Shown one piece after another: positions 32,441 through 44,592 of a stretch of 64,000 bases of DNA; position 1 is the stretch's first letter; every line of letters starts with the position of its first letter. The stretch spans positions 5,746,186-5,810,185 of the forward strand of contig NC_134936.1 in the NCBI RefSeq assembly GCF_051020765.1, read 5' to 3'. Origin of the DNA: Lasioglossum baleicum. Lineage: Eukaryota; Arthropoda; Insecta; Hymenoptera; Halictidae. Under the pieces are notes generated by a model. It had not been told where the DNA came from, made no database searches, and saw nothing but the letters and a program-made list of their open reading frames with translations. Both the position numbers and the translations under genes were made by a program.

Positions 32441-33075
32441 TACCACTTGCACGCTGGTGGTGACCGAAGAAACTTTTATTTTGGTTAATAGAACTAATCG
32501 CTTCGAAAAACAAAAAATTTCGTAATACTAACAAGGGCACCTTTTTTAAATTTTTAATAGTGGGTAGAAATAAAAAAATAGAGAGCCAACAACACGTGGT
32601 GTTCCCAGGCGGTCACCCATCCAAGTACTGACCACGCTCAACGCTGTTTAACTTCGATGATCGGACGAGAATCGGTTTATTGTAACGCGATATGGTCGTT
32701 GGACACTTTTGCAGCATAACTAATTCGGAGAGTAGAGTCTCCTTGTTCTTTCGTTTACTTTACAATCAACCCTTGATCGCAATGTCGGTGACATTTTCAG
32801 CGAATTAAAAATTTTACACTTACTGACGACAGTTTTCTTACGGTAGTCCAGTCCAATCGATGAATGCTCATAAGGGAGGCGTAGAGGGAAATGGAAGGAA
32901 CACAATTTTTAACTTTGGGACTTTGGACCAGTTAGGAGGTAAACATACTAAAAGTCCCTACTCCTAGGAGTGAGCGGGCTACAGGGGAGCACGTAGAAGT
33001 CACCTTTTTCGGTTTTCCGCTTATATCTCGGAAACTATGCGTCCTAGCGATAAGACCATCCTACACAAAATTAAA
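32441..33075 (-). repeat. 5S-containing repeat unit, copy 1
   Basis: About 635 bp nearly identical to 60624-61262, in the same orientation 28 kb apart. Contains a 120-nt 5S rRNA sequence on the minus strand and about 350 bp of its upstream region (CAACCCTTGATCGCAATGTC, AGGGAAATGGAAGGAACAC, CTACTCCTAGGAGTGAGCGG). Confidence 0.9.
32585..32704 (-). rRNA. 5S rRNA gene or 5S-derived copy 1
   Basis: 120 nt on the minus strand. Internal control regions are recognisable: GAAGTTAAACAGCGTTGAGC (box A region) and AGTACTTGGATGGGTGACCG with CCTGGGAACACC (box C region); CTCGTCCGATCATCGAAG is the usual insect core. The ends pair (CCAACGACCATA with GTGTTGTTGGC). A T-run (TCTCTATTTTTTT) follows immediately downstream, as for a Pol III terminator. 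Some arms look diverged (TTACAATAAACCGATTC), so it may be a variant gene or a mobile 5S-derived unit. Confidence 0.85.
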
Positions 33076-33330
33076 GCTGACAATATGTGCCACAAAATTG
33101 ATTGGATTCAGTTTGTCGCTATCTCGCATATTTTCTAAGATATCTGCGCTCAAAGTTCACTAATTGTGAAAAAGAAGAGCCTTATTTGAATAGCTAACTC
33201 TTTAGCACAATTAGTGAACTTTGAGCGTGGATATCTTGGAAAATATGCGAGATAGCGAAAAACTGAATCCAATAAAGTTTGTGGCACATTTTGTCAGCTT
33301 TAATTTTGTATAGAATGGTCTTATTCTGTT
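33015..33330. repeat. Foldback arm region attached to 5S repeat copy 1
   Basis: 33050-33165 pairs with 33205-33325 (GCGAGATAGC, ACTTTGAGCG, CACAATTAGTGAAC). Compared with the copy at 61190-61560, the outer right arm is missing, so the palindrome is incomplete. Confidence 0.85.
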
Positions 33331-34043
33331 ATACCAGAACTAATTGAAAATTTTAACAGTTTCCTTGAAGCCCTGTCTTTTTTTTTATTATTTACACATT
33401 ACCTAGTAAACTAATCCATCTCGCATCTCGACGACCAAAAAAAGAACAAACTCAAGCCGTTTGGTCAAATTATAAAACAGTTGATCGTTTTTAAAAGGTG
33501 TTTGACTACTTTTTACAATTAGCAGCACTTAATTTTCGTGTAACGGAGCGCGAATATATTAAATGGATAACGCGGAACAATGAATGTTAATGGAATAGCC
33601 AGGAGCGATTGAAAGCGTTGCGATGTAGGAAACGATCGGAACGTGGGTGAGAATGGGGTCAAAATGCAGGCAAAATAAGAACAAGTCGTGCCGAAGTTAT
33701 TCAGACACGCATCACGCCATAAAAATAAGCGAGTCCTTGCGTCACCCGGCGCGCGGCGCGGCGTCGAACGTAATCGACTGTGCACATGCTTAGCGTTTTG
33801 TCTCATTATCGTTGTCCCTCAGAGGGCCTCTTTTGTTCCCGCGATAAAGAAGGCATGCGCGTGCTCGTCAACCCCTTTCGCAGCTCAAGTCAGAAATAGC
33901 GAAAATTACTTTATCGTCCTTTTTCCTGCCGCGCCGGCGGAAATTCTTTCACATGCGTCACAAGCGGTTGAAGGCTCTCGCGTTTCATTGGCAACAGTCA
34001 TTGTAATTACGTATTTTAATCGGAACACTTTTCAGTATTAGCT
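33331..34043. other. Unassigned; partly GC-rich
   Basis: 33560-34000 is richer in GC and has a 117-codon plus-strand frame, opposed by a 95-codon minus-strand frame. Neither has domain-like features, so none is called. Confidence 0.4.
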
Positions 34044-34354
34044 AGGGTAACTGTACCGATTACTGCGGTATCATATTTCGATGGTACTTTATTTTAACAC
34101 ATTACCGACCGGTGATTATTGCACAATTTTCAAAAATTTATGGTACATGGCTAAACACTTTTTAATGGAACCTTGAATAGTAACAGCACTTTTCATTGTG
34201 AATTAACGAGTCATCTTAATTAACACTAGGTTTACGGGACAAGTCAAAATGACGGGATCTAATATTCTTAATGTGCGATAATTATTAATATTGTAAAGAT
34301 GCTTGCCTGAGGTATTATTTACCAAATTTATTTCTTGGGGTATACATATATGTA

Positions 34355-35942
34355 CACTCCGGAACAAAAAGATCGGCTATTTTTCCTCATTTAGTACATT
34401 AAACTGAAGAAAATGAATATTTTAATATTTCAACATATTTTGACATGGCTGTACATACAATGTACTGAATATCATCCACAATATTTACTTCAATAGAATT
34501 TTCGAAATGAAAACGTAAATATTGGGGCGCACAAGCGGGACAAAATGATAGCACAAATAGCAGTTTTACATTTGTCAGTTGTGCAGAAGTTACTGAAGAG
34601 CAAACATTCATTGCAAAACGTAATTGATAAAGTGGGTACTAGCTTCTTTCGTGCTTATTTATTATAATAAAACAACATACTAAATGGTTAAGATTGGGTC
34701 GTGGAAAAGAACTCACTTAAGGAAAGGAAAAGAAAAAAACTTAAAGGAAGAACAAGATTGAATTACTCAAATATCAAAAACTGTAAATAGATGCCGAAAA
34801 GTTATTATGAGCTTGTTAAAAAATCCTGAAAATTACGGGAAAAAGAAGAGTTCCGGGCGTCCACAAAGTTTAACTGCCCGTGAAAAACTTGCAACATTGA
34901 GAACAGCATCAAATTCGAGGATGACTGCGAGACAAATCGCCGAAAGTGTTGGCGTAAACACTAACGGAAAGAACGTATGTTCTGTTTTACAAAAATACAA
35001 GCACTTAGTGCGAAGAGAATTGCAAAACAAACCTTGGTTAAAGATGGAGCATAAAGCGTTCCGCTTACAATTTGCCGAAAAGCATATAAATATGAGGACA
35101 AAGCCGCAAAGAGTCATATTTACTGATGAAAAGAGATTTAATTTGGATGGTCCAGACGGCGTAGGCTATTACTATCATGATTTGAACGAAGAACAGCAAT
35201 TTTTAAACGTCGCCAAATGGGAGGCGGCTGTGTGATATTTGGGGCCGATATTCTATATTGGGGTAAAACAGAAATCAAACGTATAAAAGAACGAATGAAT
35301 AGTGAACGGTATATTGAAATGATAAATAAACAACTAAACACTTATGCTGTAAGAATTGCTACAAATGAACACATTTTACAACAAGGTAATATCGCAGTCC
35401 ACACGGCGAAAGCGGTCAGGAAATACTTTTCTTCAAAAATTATTCGTGTTTTGGAGTGGTCAGCAAGATCTCCAACCTCAATATTATTGAAAATTGTTGG
35501 GGACATCTTGCCAGAGCTGTGTACGAAAATAGCAGACAATTCCAGAATATTAACGATTTAAAATAGTGCATTTTGGACGAATGGAAGGATATTAGCCAAA
35601 ACAGTATTAAAAAATTGTATAAATATTTACCAAACCGAATGATTAAAGTCGTTAGCTGTAAAGGAGGTCCTACAAAATATTGAGCATTGATTTCTTTCTA
35701 TTAATTCTGTTATATTTCAAGTTTTTCGTTAAGTGTGCTATCATTTTGTACCTCTATATTTCGTTAATAATTCTACTTTATTCAATAAGAATAGATAAGT
35801 TAATGAAGCTTTGTTACATTTCATTCATATATGTTGAGAAAGACACACTAAAAATATGTGTATAAAAAAAATTGAATTTCTAATGCTTAATAAACAGAAA
35901 TTACATTAATTTCAAAGTGTGCTATCTTTTCGTCCTGGAGTG
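34355..35942 (+). mobile_element. Tc1-like element, 1588 bp, inserted in the piggyBac-like element
   Basis: TIRs CACTCCGGAACAAAAAGATC (left) and ATCTTTTCGTCCTGGAGTG (right), TA on each side (34353-34354, 35943-35944), and typical Tc1 length. Carries one inactivated transposase gene. Confidence 0.93.
34807..35683 (+). pseudogene. Tc1-like transposase, broken by frameshifts
   Basis: The first frame (34807-35235) has the HTH region (SGRPQSLTAREKLATLRTAS, RMTARQIAESVGV) and the first catalytic segment VIFTDEKRFNLDGPDG. The frame is then lost at a shift and resumes with GGGCVIFGA, QQGNIAVHTAKAVRKYF, in which the second catalytic Asp of the usual QQDN motif reads Gly. Another shift falls in the third motif region; IIENCWGHLARAVYENSRQF follows, to a stop near 35683. 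With at least two shifts and a missing catalytic Asp it cannot make active transposase. Confidence 0.92.
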
Positions 35943-36643
35943 TACAGTTAGGAGCAAAACTGATCACACACTTTAAATCAGAATAACATTTTTATGAATG
36001 GACCAAACGACTTCAATTTCTATGTAAGGCTTGAAGAATTTGTTTAGTAAATGACGTCTAAAAAATATGTTGAAAAAATGCATCTCGTCGGAATTGTGAG
36101 AAGTAATAGTAGACATTGATTTTTACGACTTTTTTAGCTGAGCCAAGAACGAAAATTTAAAAGAGGTATGGTCAACTCGTATAAATTATATACGTTCCGA
36201 AAGTTTAATTGAAATTGGTTAATTGGTTTACGAGTTGTAAACGATCAAAAGTGGTAAAAATTGCAATTTTTCCAGATTTTCGGCCTTTTTTTTAAACACC
36301 TTATGAAATTGAGAAGATTGAATTTACTTAAACTTTGTACGGTTTTCATTATACTATATGCTTAAGTAAAGAAGTCGATTCAGTAATTTCCTATGAAAGC
36401 ATTATTATAATTTCAATAACTATGGGCCAGAAAACCGGTCAATTTGACCGTAGTAGGTTTAGTGTTAAGAGGCTTTCGGTAGGTATAGTGTAATAGGATT
36501 CCTAATTTATCATGAAATAATGATATGCGTAAGCATTTCGTTAATTGCGGTTATTGATTAAACGCTTATTAATCGGTAGTTGGGAATAACGGTTAAATTT
36601 CTACTTTCAATTGTAATCGTCAATCGGATAATTGATTAATGAG

Positions 36644-36836
36644 TAGACTGCGGATCTTTATGCAAAATAAAAAATGTTTGCATTGATTGTGCAAGATACA
36701 AGAGCCAAATAAAAATTTCATTCTTCTTTTGATGATCTTGTTAAGGTGAAACTAATATACTGGTGGTCTTAAATCTTTCTAATACCTCCACTGTTTTAAA
36801 TTGTTTTTGTCATAAATGCATAAAATCCGCAGTCTA
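36644..36836. mobile_element. hAT-type MITE, family 1
   Basis: Perfect 8-bp duplication TTAATGAG; TAGACTGCGGATCTTTATGC left, ATAAAATCCGCAGTCTA right. Confidence 0.95.
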
Positions 36837-36844
36837 TTAATGAG

Positions 36845-37981
36845 TAACTGCTGAAATTTCGAAATGAAATACGGAATCAGAAGTGTATTGTATGAATACT
36901 GAAAAAAATGTAAACTGAGTTTAGGTGCATTGTCATTTGATCTACATATAATACAAACTCTGTTTACTTGCTTTTATATTTTTTCTTCATCAATCGATTC
37001 AATCAGTCTCCGACTTTTCGATGATTTCTTTTTTTTTAATCAACGCTTGACGATTAACTTCATCAATCGATTGAATCAATCGTCGATTTTTCAATTATTA
37101 CCTTTTCCAATCGTACACATTAATCTATCAATCTTGATTAAAAGTTTAATCAATTAATGCCCAACTCTGGCATTTTATCGAGAAATTATGTGTTCTGAAA
37201 ATCTGAATACAAACAAATATTGGTGGTCCTCAAAACCTAATACAACACAAGAAAATATTTCAAAATAAAATCTGGCGAACTCTGGAACAGTTGAGTTCAC
37301 TATTGTTTTTCAGTGACTTTACGATTCAACCAATAATTAATCTCTTCATTTTATCGTGTCACAGTTTTAAATATTGAAAAAAGTCATAGCTCGAGAAGGT
37401 ATTTAATCAATGGGTGCAATGGAAGCAACGATTGGATCAACAAAAAATGTGTTCGCTGGTCCAACAGCGCTAAACGCGCTATAATTTCTCAGAAAGAAGC
37501 ACTTTGCGACCTGTTTCGCAAGGAGAAAAGTCCTACTGAACTATTGAAAGTACAATTAACGGGGTTGAAAAATGCATTCTGGGTAATGGAAGTATTCCAT
37601 CTGAGAAATAAGAGTCAGCTCCCTTTCAGGAAAAAACACTGCCAACAGGAGGAGTTAATATGCGCCGTTGTGTTCGTTATAAAAAGCAGGAGAATGTTTC
37701 CCTCTATTTCACGTTCTTCTTCACGTATATCGACTGTTTACAAGAAAACACCGGCCAACAACGTAAATATATTGTTTACCGACATTATTCAAGCCAAAAC
37801 TTGCAAACATAGTCCAGACAAATCGCGGAAAAGGCGAGTTACCATTATCATGCGCCTCGTAATAAAACGCAGAAAGTGCAGAACAATTTATATCATTCGT
37901 TAAAGGATTTATTAATGAAAAATTATAATAATGATTATATTAATCTTTGTGAACGATTACAGAATATTTTAAATTTATATG
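36845..37981. other. Unassigned apart from end of the long dispersed repeat
   Basis: 37195-37290 is the tail of the dispersed repeat shared with 24115-24195. A 119-codon frame at 37544-37903 has no recognised features. Confidence 0.4.

Positions 37982-38020
<39 letters not shown>
37982..38020 (+). repeat. (CT)n microsatellite
   Basis: About 19 uninterrupted CT dinucleotides. Confidence 0.97.
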
Positions 38021-38093
38021 AATACCTCTAAAATCCTCAATTTATTTATAATTGTTCATTTCGTGATAATTATTCTTGCGAACATTTGAAGCA

Positions 38094-38370
38094 GCTTTGA
38101 TCGTTGCGAAAATCCTCTACACGGCTTTGTTAAGGAGTTATTAACGAAAAACATGGACCAATCAGAGCGCGCCTGCTGCGGACGGATTTCGGCACGGCCA
38201 ATGCCAACGCTACGATCAACTGTAGCTAGCGGCGTTTTGATTGGTCTGCGTTTTTTGTTAATAACTTCTTAACAAAGCCGTGGACGACAATTTCGCAAAG
38301 GAAAAAGTTATTTTAAACGATATCAAGGATCACCTCTTTCAAGGAAGAACAACATTTTTGGGACACCCTG
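38094..38370. mobile_element. Partial CAGGGTG-family foldback
   Basis: Arms 38112-38180 and 38215-38292 (AGTTATTAACGAAAAAC, GACCAATCAGAGCG against GATTGGTCTGCG) flank a short loop. The right end GGGACACCCTG is followed by TA; no left CAGGGTG end is visible. The arm resembles that of the 45646-47524 palindrome. Confidence 0.75.
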
Positions 38371-38638
38371 TACACAAGTGTTTTTATATTTAAGGAAGCA
38401 AACACCATAGAAACCTAAATATTCATGGTTTATAGCAAGCATTTGTATTTATAGTCGAAGAAGTTTTTTTCACTAAACTCGTTATTCGTATAATTAGTAC
38501 AGTGGCTTTCACATCAAAATGTATTTTTTTTATTATTGTCGATATAATTATTATTATATTTTATTTTTATCTATTGTTCTTTTTTTTATTAAGCTATAAA
38601 ATCCCACATGGGATTATTAACAGCATGCAATTATTATA

Positions 38639-39851
38639 CAGGGTGAGTCCGAAGAAACAGAACACTTAAATATCTCCGTTACGTTTCGTTGTACAAAAAT
38701 TTTCTTAGGACAAAGTTACACTGTTTGAAGGGCCACATGTAACGGTATAAGGGAAAAAATTTTCGAGGTCATTTTTTTACAAGATTTCAAGGTCATCGAT
38801 ATTTTTTAAAATGAAATCAGGTATTTTTTAATATATCAATCGATGCAGCTGGACATTCGTTATAAAAAAGTACTAACCTATGTATGTCGAAAAGTTAGTA
38901 GTTTACGGGATATTTCAATTTAAATAACTCTAAAACACCATTACAGTCGTACTACTTGTAACACGTTACACAAGTAAATAAACGCTAACGTCAATTTCAA
39001 TTTCAATATCAATTTTTCAATTTCAACTTCAATTTCAATATCAACTCTTCAACTTTATTTTCAATTTCAATATCAACCCTAATTTCAACTTCAATTTCAA
39101 CTCTCCCATTTCAACGTCAATTTTTCAATTTCAACTTCAATTTTTCAATTTCAATTCGTTAATTTCAACTCTTCAATTTCAACATCAATTATTCCATTTC
39201 AACTTCAATTTCAACATCAACCCTTCAACTTCATTTTCAATTTCAATTTTTCCATTTCAACTTTAATTTCAACTTCAATTTCAACTCTCCCATTTCAACT
39301 TCAATTTCTAGTCTTCCATTTCAACTTCAATTTCTACTCTTCCATTTCAACTTCAATTTTTTCATTTCACTTCGTTAATTTCAACTCTTCAATTTCAACG
39401 TCAAAATTTTGTAATTTCAACTTCAATTTCAAAATATCAACCCTTCAACTTCAATTTCAACTTCAATTTTTCAATTTCAATTTCAACTCTTTAATTTACA
39501 CTAGCAAGTAAACGCTAACGTTTTATTGTCAATACGACAGTAATGGTGTTTAAGAGTTATTTAAATTGAAATATCTCCTGAACTACTAACTTTTCGACAT
39601 ACATGGGTTAGTGCTTTTTTACAACGAATGTCCAGCTGCATCGATTAATGTATTAAAAAGTACCTCATTTCATTTAAAAAAATATCGATGACCTTGAAAT
39701 CTTGTAAAAAAAATGACCTCGAAAATTTTTTCCCTTACACCATTACATGTGGCCCTTCAAACAGTGTGACTTTGTTTTAAGAAGTTTTTTTGTACAACGA
39801 AAAGTAACGGAAGTATTTAGGTGTTCTGTTTCTTCGGACTCTCTCACCCTG
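38639..39851. mobile_element. Foldback element, CAGGGTG ends, with minisatellite loop (FB2)
   Basis: CAGGGTGAGTCCGAAGAAAC left, mirrored at the right with a 4-bp AGAG insertion, TA on both sides. Arms of about 320 bp (38639-38960 and 39529-39851). The loop is a TTTCAA-based minisatellite. Confidence 0.93.
38990..39495 (+). repeat. TTTCAA-based minisatellite inside FB2
   Basis: About 500 bp of irregular TTTCAACTTCAATTTCAA units, almost free of G on the plus strand. Direct repeats (AAGTAAA...CGCTAACGT) at about 38971 and 39507 flank it. Confidence 0.92.
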
Positions 39852-41834
39852 TATAGTATTTTACTATTTAGTTTACATGAGTTCTACATACAGTTGACAC
39901 GAGTATTATTCATAAAGTGTTATTATTCATATAGTATTATTGTTCATAAAGTGTGTAAGCATAAACAATAAAATTTGTTAAGTGTATTTTGAATTAAGAA
40001 AGGTGAATTGCATTACTTTTAAAGTTATATATTGTGTTATACAAGTCATAGAGAAAAGTTAGATGTATATTTTAGAAATTCTTAATAATCAGTTTGAACA
40101 GATTATTGGCAAAGCGATTAATATTCTATTATTAATATATTAATAATAATCTGTAACGCAATGATTCTAGTGGTGCTAACGTAATATTGATTGTGCTAGT
40201 CACGTACCAAAAGATTGGACACACTAAATTTATTAATGGTAAGCCAAAACCACCGTGCGCGATAGAATCTAATTTTATTGCTATTAAATTAGTACACGCC
40301 ACGGACAAATTTGGATGAAACAGCCGCACTCGTGCCCGTCTCGTTCAATGTCGCACTAATTTCGATAAATTGACTACAAGTCTGCGTCGTATCTCAGTTC
40401 CAAAAGAAGATATTTTCGTACGAATTCTTCAGGGTTAAGTAGAAAATAATTCTTGGTATTGACCATGACTTCGTTTTCTAATGAATACCTAGACAATTTA
40501 GAATTTTCAATCTCCATGAGAAACAGAAAATCATTCTACATAATTCGATCTGTCTTTAATTAACAGTACAATTGCACCAGATGACCATCAACTTTAACGA
40601 CTTCAGAAGGAATCTTTTCTCTTACGAAAATTTCAGACTGTTTTCCACAGTTTCCTATTAAATATAGGTATGTATAGCCGGATAAGATAGTCAAAAATGC
40701 CCTTGAACCGAATTTTGTCGACAATGTGCCATTCGATAGGGCGCCAAGAAAAAACATACTGTGCAAAATTTCAACCCTGTATCTCGATCGGGAGGATAGT
40801 TATGGGGTAAAATCGAAAAATCGGTTTTTGGCCTATTTTCCCTAGTTAATGACGCTTAGAAATTCTGAGAAAAATCTGACACATGTCAAGAACCGAAATA
40901 CATACTTTGCAATTGGTTTCAGATTTTTAAAGTGAAAATCCTGCTTGTAAAAAATCAAAAACCTCAAAAAATCGAAAAAATGCAGATTTCACATGGAAGT
41001 TCTAGAGTGACAATATTTATATTTTTACAGTAGCGGTACTTATATTGTTATAAGTATTGTTCATGAATTGTTTCAGATTTTTTGATTTGGTGCGCCGTTG
41101 TTAAAAAAAATGAAAACCTATTTTTTCGACGTTTTTTCCGCGAAGAACTAAGCTAACCTTAAAATTGTTACGTTCTGTTTACTCTGTAAGTCTATCAGGC
41201 TCTGATAAACCTTGAGCATTGTACGGAAGTAATTAAAAAATGAAATCAACTTAATTAATATTTCTACAGTATAAACATTACATCTAGAAATATCAATTTT
41301 TTAGTGTACATATTAAAAAATATATATTACTCATTCGATGTTCTTGTATTGGTGTCCTCTGTAACATAATGGCACTCTTTATGTTGAAATTCTATGTTTT
41401 ATTTATTTATTTGCGTATGTATTATATTGCTTTAAACCGATTCGTTTATTTAAAAAGTACAGTATTGTTATTTTAGTAATAAAAATCTCGTAAAACTATT
41501 TGAAAATTAAACACGAACCAGTTTTGTTTACCTAATTTTTATAAGAGGGGAGTACACGTCGGTAAACTCACGTGTTGAGCTTTACTATGTAGTACAATGA
41601 ACTTAATTAAGTAACCAGTGCGTTTCTAAAGTAATACAACCTTGATTGGATGTTCATCGAACACGCTAGTAGCTTAATATAATAGCTAGGTGTGCTAATG
41701 ACCTAAGCAGCCGATGCGACCAGAAATAACCTACTTTAAAGACAAACATTGAATGCGCCAGTAAAAGTCAAAAGCCCACATCATTTAAGTAATAATCATC
41801 CCAGTACTGCAAACATTAAAAGAAATTTTATCAT
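39852..41834. other. Unassigned sequence
   Basis: AT-rich, frames up to 74 codons only, no clear repeats. Confidence 0.4.
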
Positions 41835-42017
41835 TACACTGCAGATTTTTATGCATTCATGAAGAAATTGGCTGAGTGAAATATAAAACAGTGGAAGATT
41901 AGAAAAATTTCAGAATGCAAACAAATTATGAAGGGTTGAAATAAATTTTTATATTACTCTTGCTTTCTCCAAAATTAATGCAGGAAATCCTTATTTTGCA
42001 TAAAGATCCGCAGTCTA
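41835..42017. mobile_element. hAT-type MITE, family 1
   Basis: Left end TACACTGCAGATTTTTATGC, right AAAGATCCGCAGTCTA; flanks TTTATCAT and GTTATCAT (7/8). Confidence 0.85.
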
Positions 42018-42144
42018 GTTATCATTTTATTGAATAAAGTTGTTTCAAAACAAGATACATACTTTTAACCACGAAACGAACAGTGCTGTATAATTTAGGT
42101 TGTTCATACAGTTAACTGTACATATTTGATTATTTCTATAAAAA

Positions 42145-42720
42145 GTAAATTAATTTGTTACCAGCATTTATACCAAATTCAAGCCCGTTCTAATCAAATT
42201 ATTTTAAGTTCCTTAATAAGGAACTTCCTAAGGAAGTTCCTAAGTTTTAAGTCCCATTGATATTCGTGCGCTCTCAAAAAAACGATAACTTTTTTAATAT
42301 TGCACTATACGATTTGGATTTTTTTTAGAAGTTAGAGCAATTGGTTTACCACACGATGTGAAACGAAGTTTTTCCAAAAATTGCAATTGGTCGGAATTGC
42401 ATAGAAAATACTAAAAGTTGCATTTTACAACTTTTTAATGTGGGCCTATATTGAAAAGTAAATTAATTTTCTACCAGTATTTATGCCAAATTTAAGTTCT
42501 TTTGAATAAAGTAAAATTAATGTTTTGAGTGTGAAATTAATTAATGTGGGCCAATATTGGAAAGTAAATTAATTTTCTACCAGTATTTATGCCAAATGCA
42601 AAAAAGCTCTTTTGAATAAAATAAAATTAATTAATGTGGAAGGTAAATTAATTTTCTACCAGTATTTATGCCTTTAAGCTCTTTTGAATCGAGTTATTTG
42701 AAGTTCCTATACAAGCATGC
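42145..42720 (+). repeat. Diverged tandem units (AAGTAAATTAATTT...ACCAGTATTTATGCC)
   Basis: The motif AAGTAAATTAATTTTCTACC followed by AGTATTTATGCCAAA occurs near 42145, 42458, 42555 and 42644. The interval 42216-42457 contains AGGAACTTCCTAAGGAAGTT and sequence related to the 20968-21622 element. Confidence 0.7.
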
Positions 42721-43225
42721 TATGGTGTTGCTATGATATTACTTTTAGTAACAAAAATGTGATTGTAACCAATTTAAATTTTCGAGGATTTCGGTGCAGG
42801 AGTTTTCGTTACAATAATTGTAAGGTACAATTTAATACAGTTTATACTTTTTTCCGATATATAAGTTTATAAATAAAAAATTATACGGACGACGGTTTTG
42901 TAATTACGTCTCCGGATCAGAAAAGTTTTTGATAACATTGTTACGTTGAGTTTCAGAAGTAAAAAGTTAACCGCGTTGGGATATATTTCACTCAACAAAC
43001 TCTAATGCCACGTGGGATTTCATGACCCGGCAAACATTGGCGATGGTAATACAATTTTTTACTCACAAAACTCTTTATACTTTGACGCAGCCCACCACCG
43101 CACCGTTGGTTCAACTTCAATATTTACATTCATCTTTTACGGGAATTTTCTCAAATTCATTTAACGTAACTTAATGACATTTCGATTTCATATTATAGTC
43201 AAACGTCTTTCACGTTTCCGAAATA
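42721..43225. other. Unassigned sequence
   Basis: No signal recognised. Confidence 0.4.
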
Positions 43226-43785
43226 GAATTGTATACCAGTGCGGTAAATGTACCTATTCCTGCGGATTAACATTTTACTGCAGTATTTTTTCTCAATGCG
43301 ATTAAAATACGAAAAAATAAATATTTTGTCTCGAGTAAATTTGTACAGTTCAATTAGAATGTTCTCTCGTTGGCGAGGCAAATAAATTTAATACAACAAT
43401 GGTTAGAAAAGTATTAACTTTAAAAAGTATAACTTACTTATGTCGAAAAGCACATATTCCAATTTAAATAATTCTAAGCCACCATTGCTGTCATACTAAG
43501 TCGTTTACTTTTATTTAATGCAGAAAGGTTTCAACACAACAACCATTTATATCGATAATATTTCTTGATCCAGACGCATTTATAACATTTTTCATTCTTA
43601 AATTGGAAATTCCGTATGCAGGAACCTAATACGATTGTAGGCTAAATGTACCTATTACTGCGGGTGTACGTTTTACTGCAGTATTTCTTCTCAATGAGAT
43701 TAAAATACGAAAAAATAAATATTTTGTCTTGAATTTTGTACAATTCAATGAGACTGTATTCTCGTTGGCGAGGATAACAAAATTG
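43226..43785 (+). repeat. Direct duplication, about 145-bp copies 415 bp apart
   Basis: AAATGTACCTATTCCTGCGG ... GATTAAAATACGAAAAAATA ... CTCTCGTTGGCGAGG at 43242-43378 recurs at 43648-43783 with small changes. Confidence 0.85.
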
Positions 43786-44029
43786 TTAATCGTTCTCATG
43801 TTTTTATAATCTCTGGTTATTTTTTTCTTAATAGTTTCATATCAGTGTACATATCCATAGCTTTAAAGAAATTATTTTTCAGAAAAGTCCATTTATTCAT
43901 TAATATAAAAAAATTTTCAAACAACGGCTCAAATAGTGTCCTCTCAAAAGTGTATCCGACTCCATCAGACATAGGCAACATTTTCTAATTTGTTAAAGAC
44001 ATTGTTAAATATTTCTCTAAGCTACAAAT
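43786..44029. other. Unassigned sequence
   Basis: AT-rich; may be an eroded margin of the tandem repeat to its right. Confidence 0.35.
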
Positions 44030-44560
44030 ACCTAGACACCCGAACACTGCTAGCAAATAATATTCTTTCTTTCCATAATACTCTCAATAAATCGAAATTA
44101 AAACTGCAATGTACAAAAATCTATGTAACATTTTTTAAAATTTTCTTAACAAAGATTTCTAGGTGATGTATGTTCATTAAAACTCTTAACAAACAGAACT
44201 ATGTTTTCCTGAATGCTTTCAATAAATAAAAACTGAAACAAGAGTATCCTAAACTCCATTGAATGAAACATTTCTTAATTTTCTGAAGATAGTTTTCTGA
44301 ATGTTACAGATTCGTGAACACCGGAAGACTGCTACCAAATTAGGTTCACTTTTCTTCAACAATTCCAACAACTACAGGAGCTAAAACAAGAGCGTACCAA
44401 GCTGCATAGAATGTAGCATTTTTTAATTTTCTGGGAAGAGATATCTGAATATTACAGGTTCATACACACAGGAACACTGCTACCAAATAAGGTTCACTTT
44501 TCTCCAACACCTCCAAGAAACATAAGAGCTAAAACAAGAGTGTCCAACAAGAGTGGCAAA
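44030..44560 (+). repeat. Diverged tandem repeat of about 130-150 bp
   Basis: GGAACACTGCTACCAAATAA, GGTTCACTTTTCT, GAGCTAAAACAAGAG and GTAGCATTTTTTAATTTTCT recur in order near 44040, 44320 and 44465. It stops abruptly against the coding island. Confidence 0.75.
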
Positions 44561-44592
44561 CAAGAAACAACACAAATAACAGCAACGTTTAC

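Larger units (their letters stand above)
34224..36464. mobile_element. piggyBac-like non-autonomous element with Tc1 insertion
   Basis: TTAA at 34220-34223 and 36465-36468. The left end is CACTAGGTTTACGGGACAAG and the right end complement is CACTAAACCTACTACGGTCA. TTAA duplications are the piggyBac signature. Without the 1588-bp Tc1 insertion it is about 650 bp. The unoccupied site corresponds to TTTTTTTAATAGGCTTTCGA at 23970-23990 in the other copy of the surrounding repeat. No piggyBac transposase is present. Confidence 0.8.
18090..44592 (-). other. Possible 26.5-kb intron of the PDZ-PH-PH gene
   Basis: If the island at 44593-45050 is the next upstream exon, this whole span is one intron: donor G|GTAAAC in phase 1 and acceptor attaattgcag needing phase 1, the split codon becoming GAG. 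Other upstream exons outside or inside the window are possible, so this is inference. No other convincing exon was seen inside. Confidence 0.4.

Noticed and set aside
33688..34041. 117-codon plus-strand frame in GC-rich DNA
   Set aside because: Opposed by another frame on the minus strand; no domain, splice-site or composition support.
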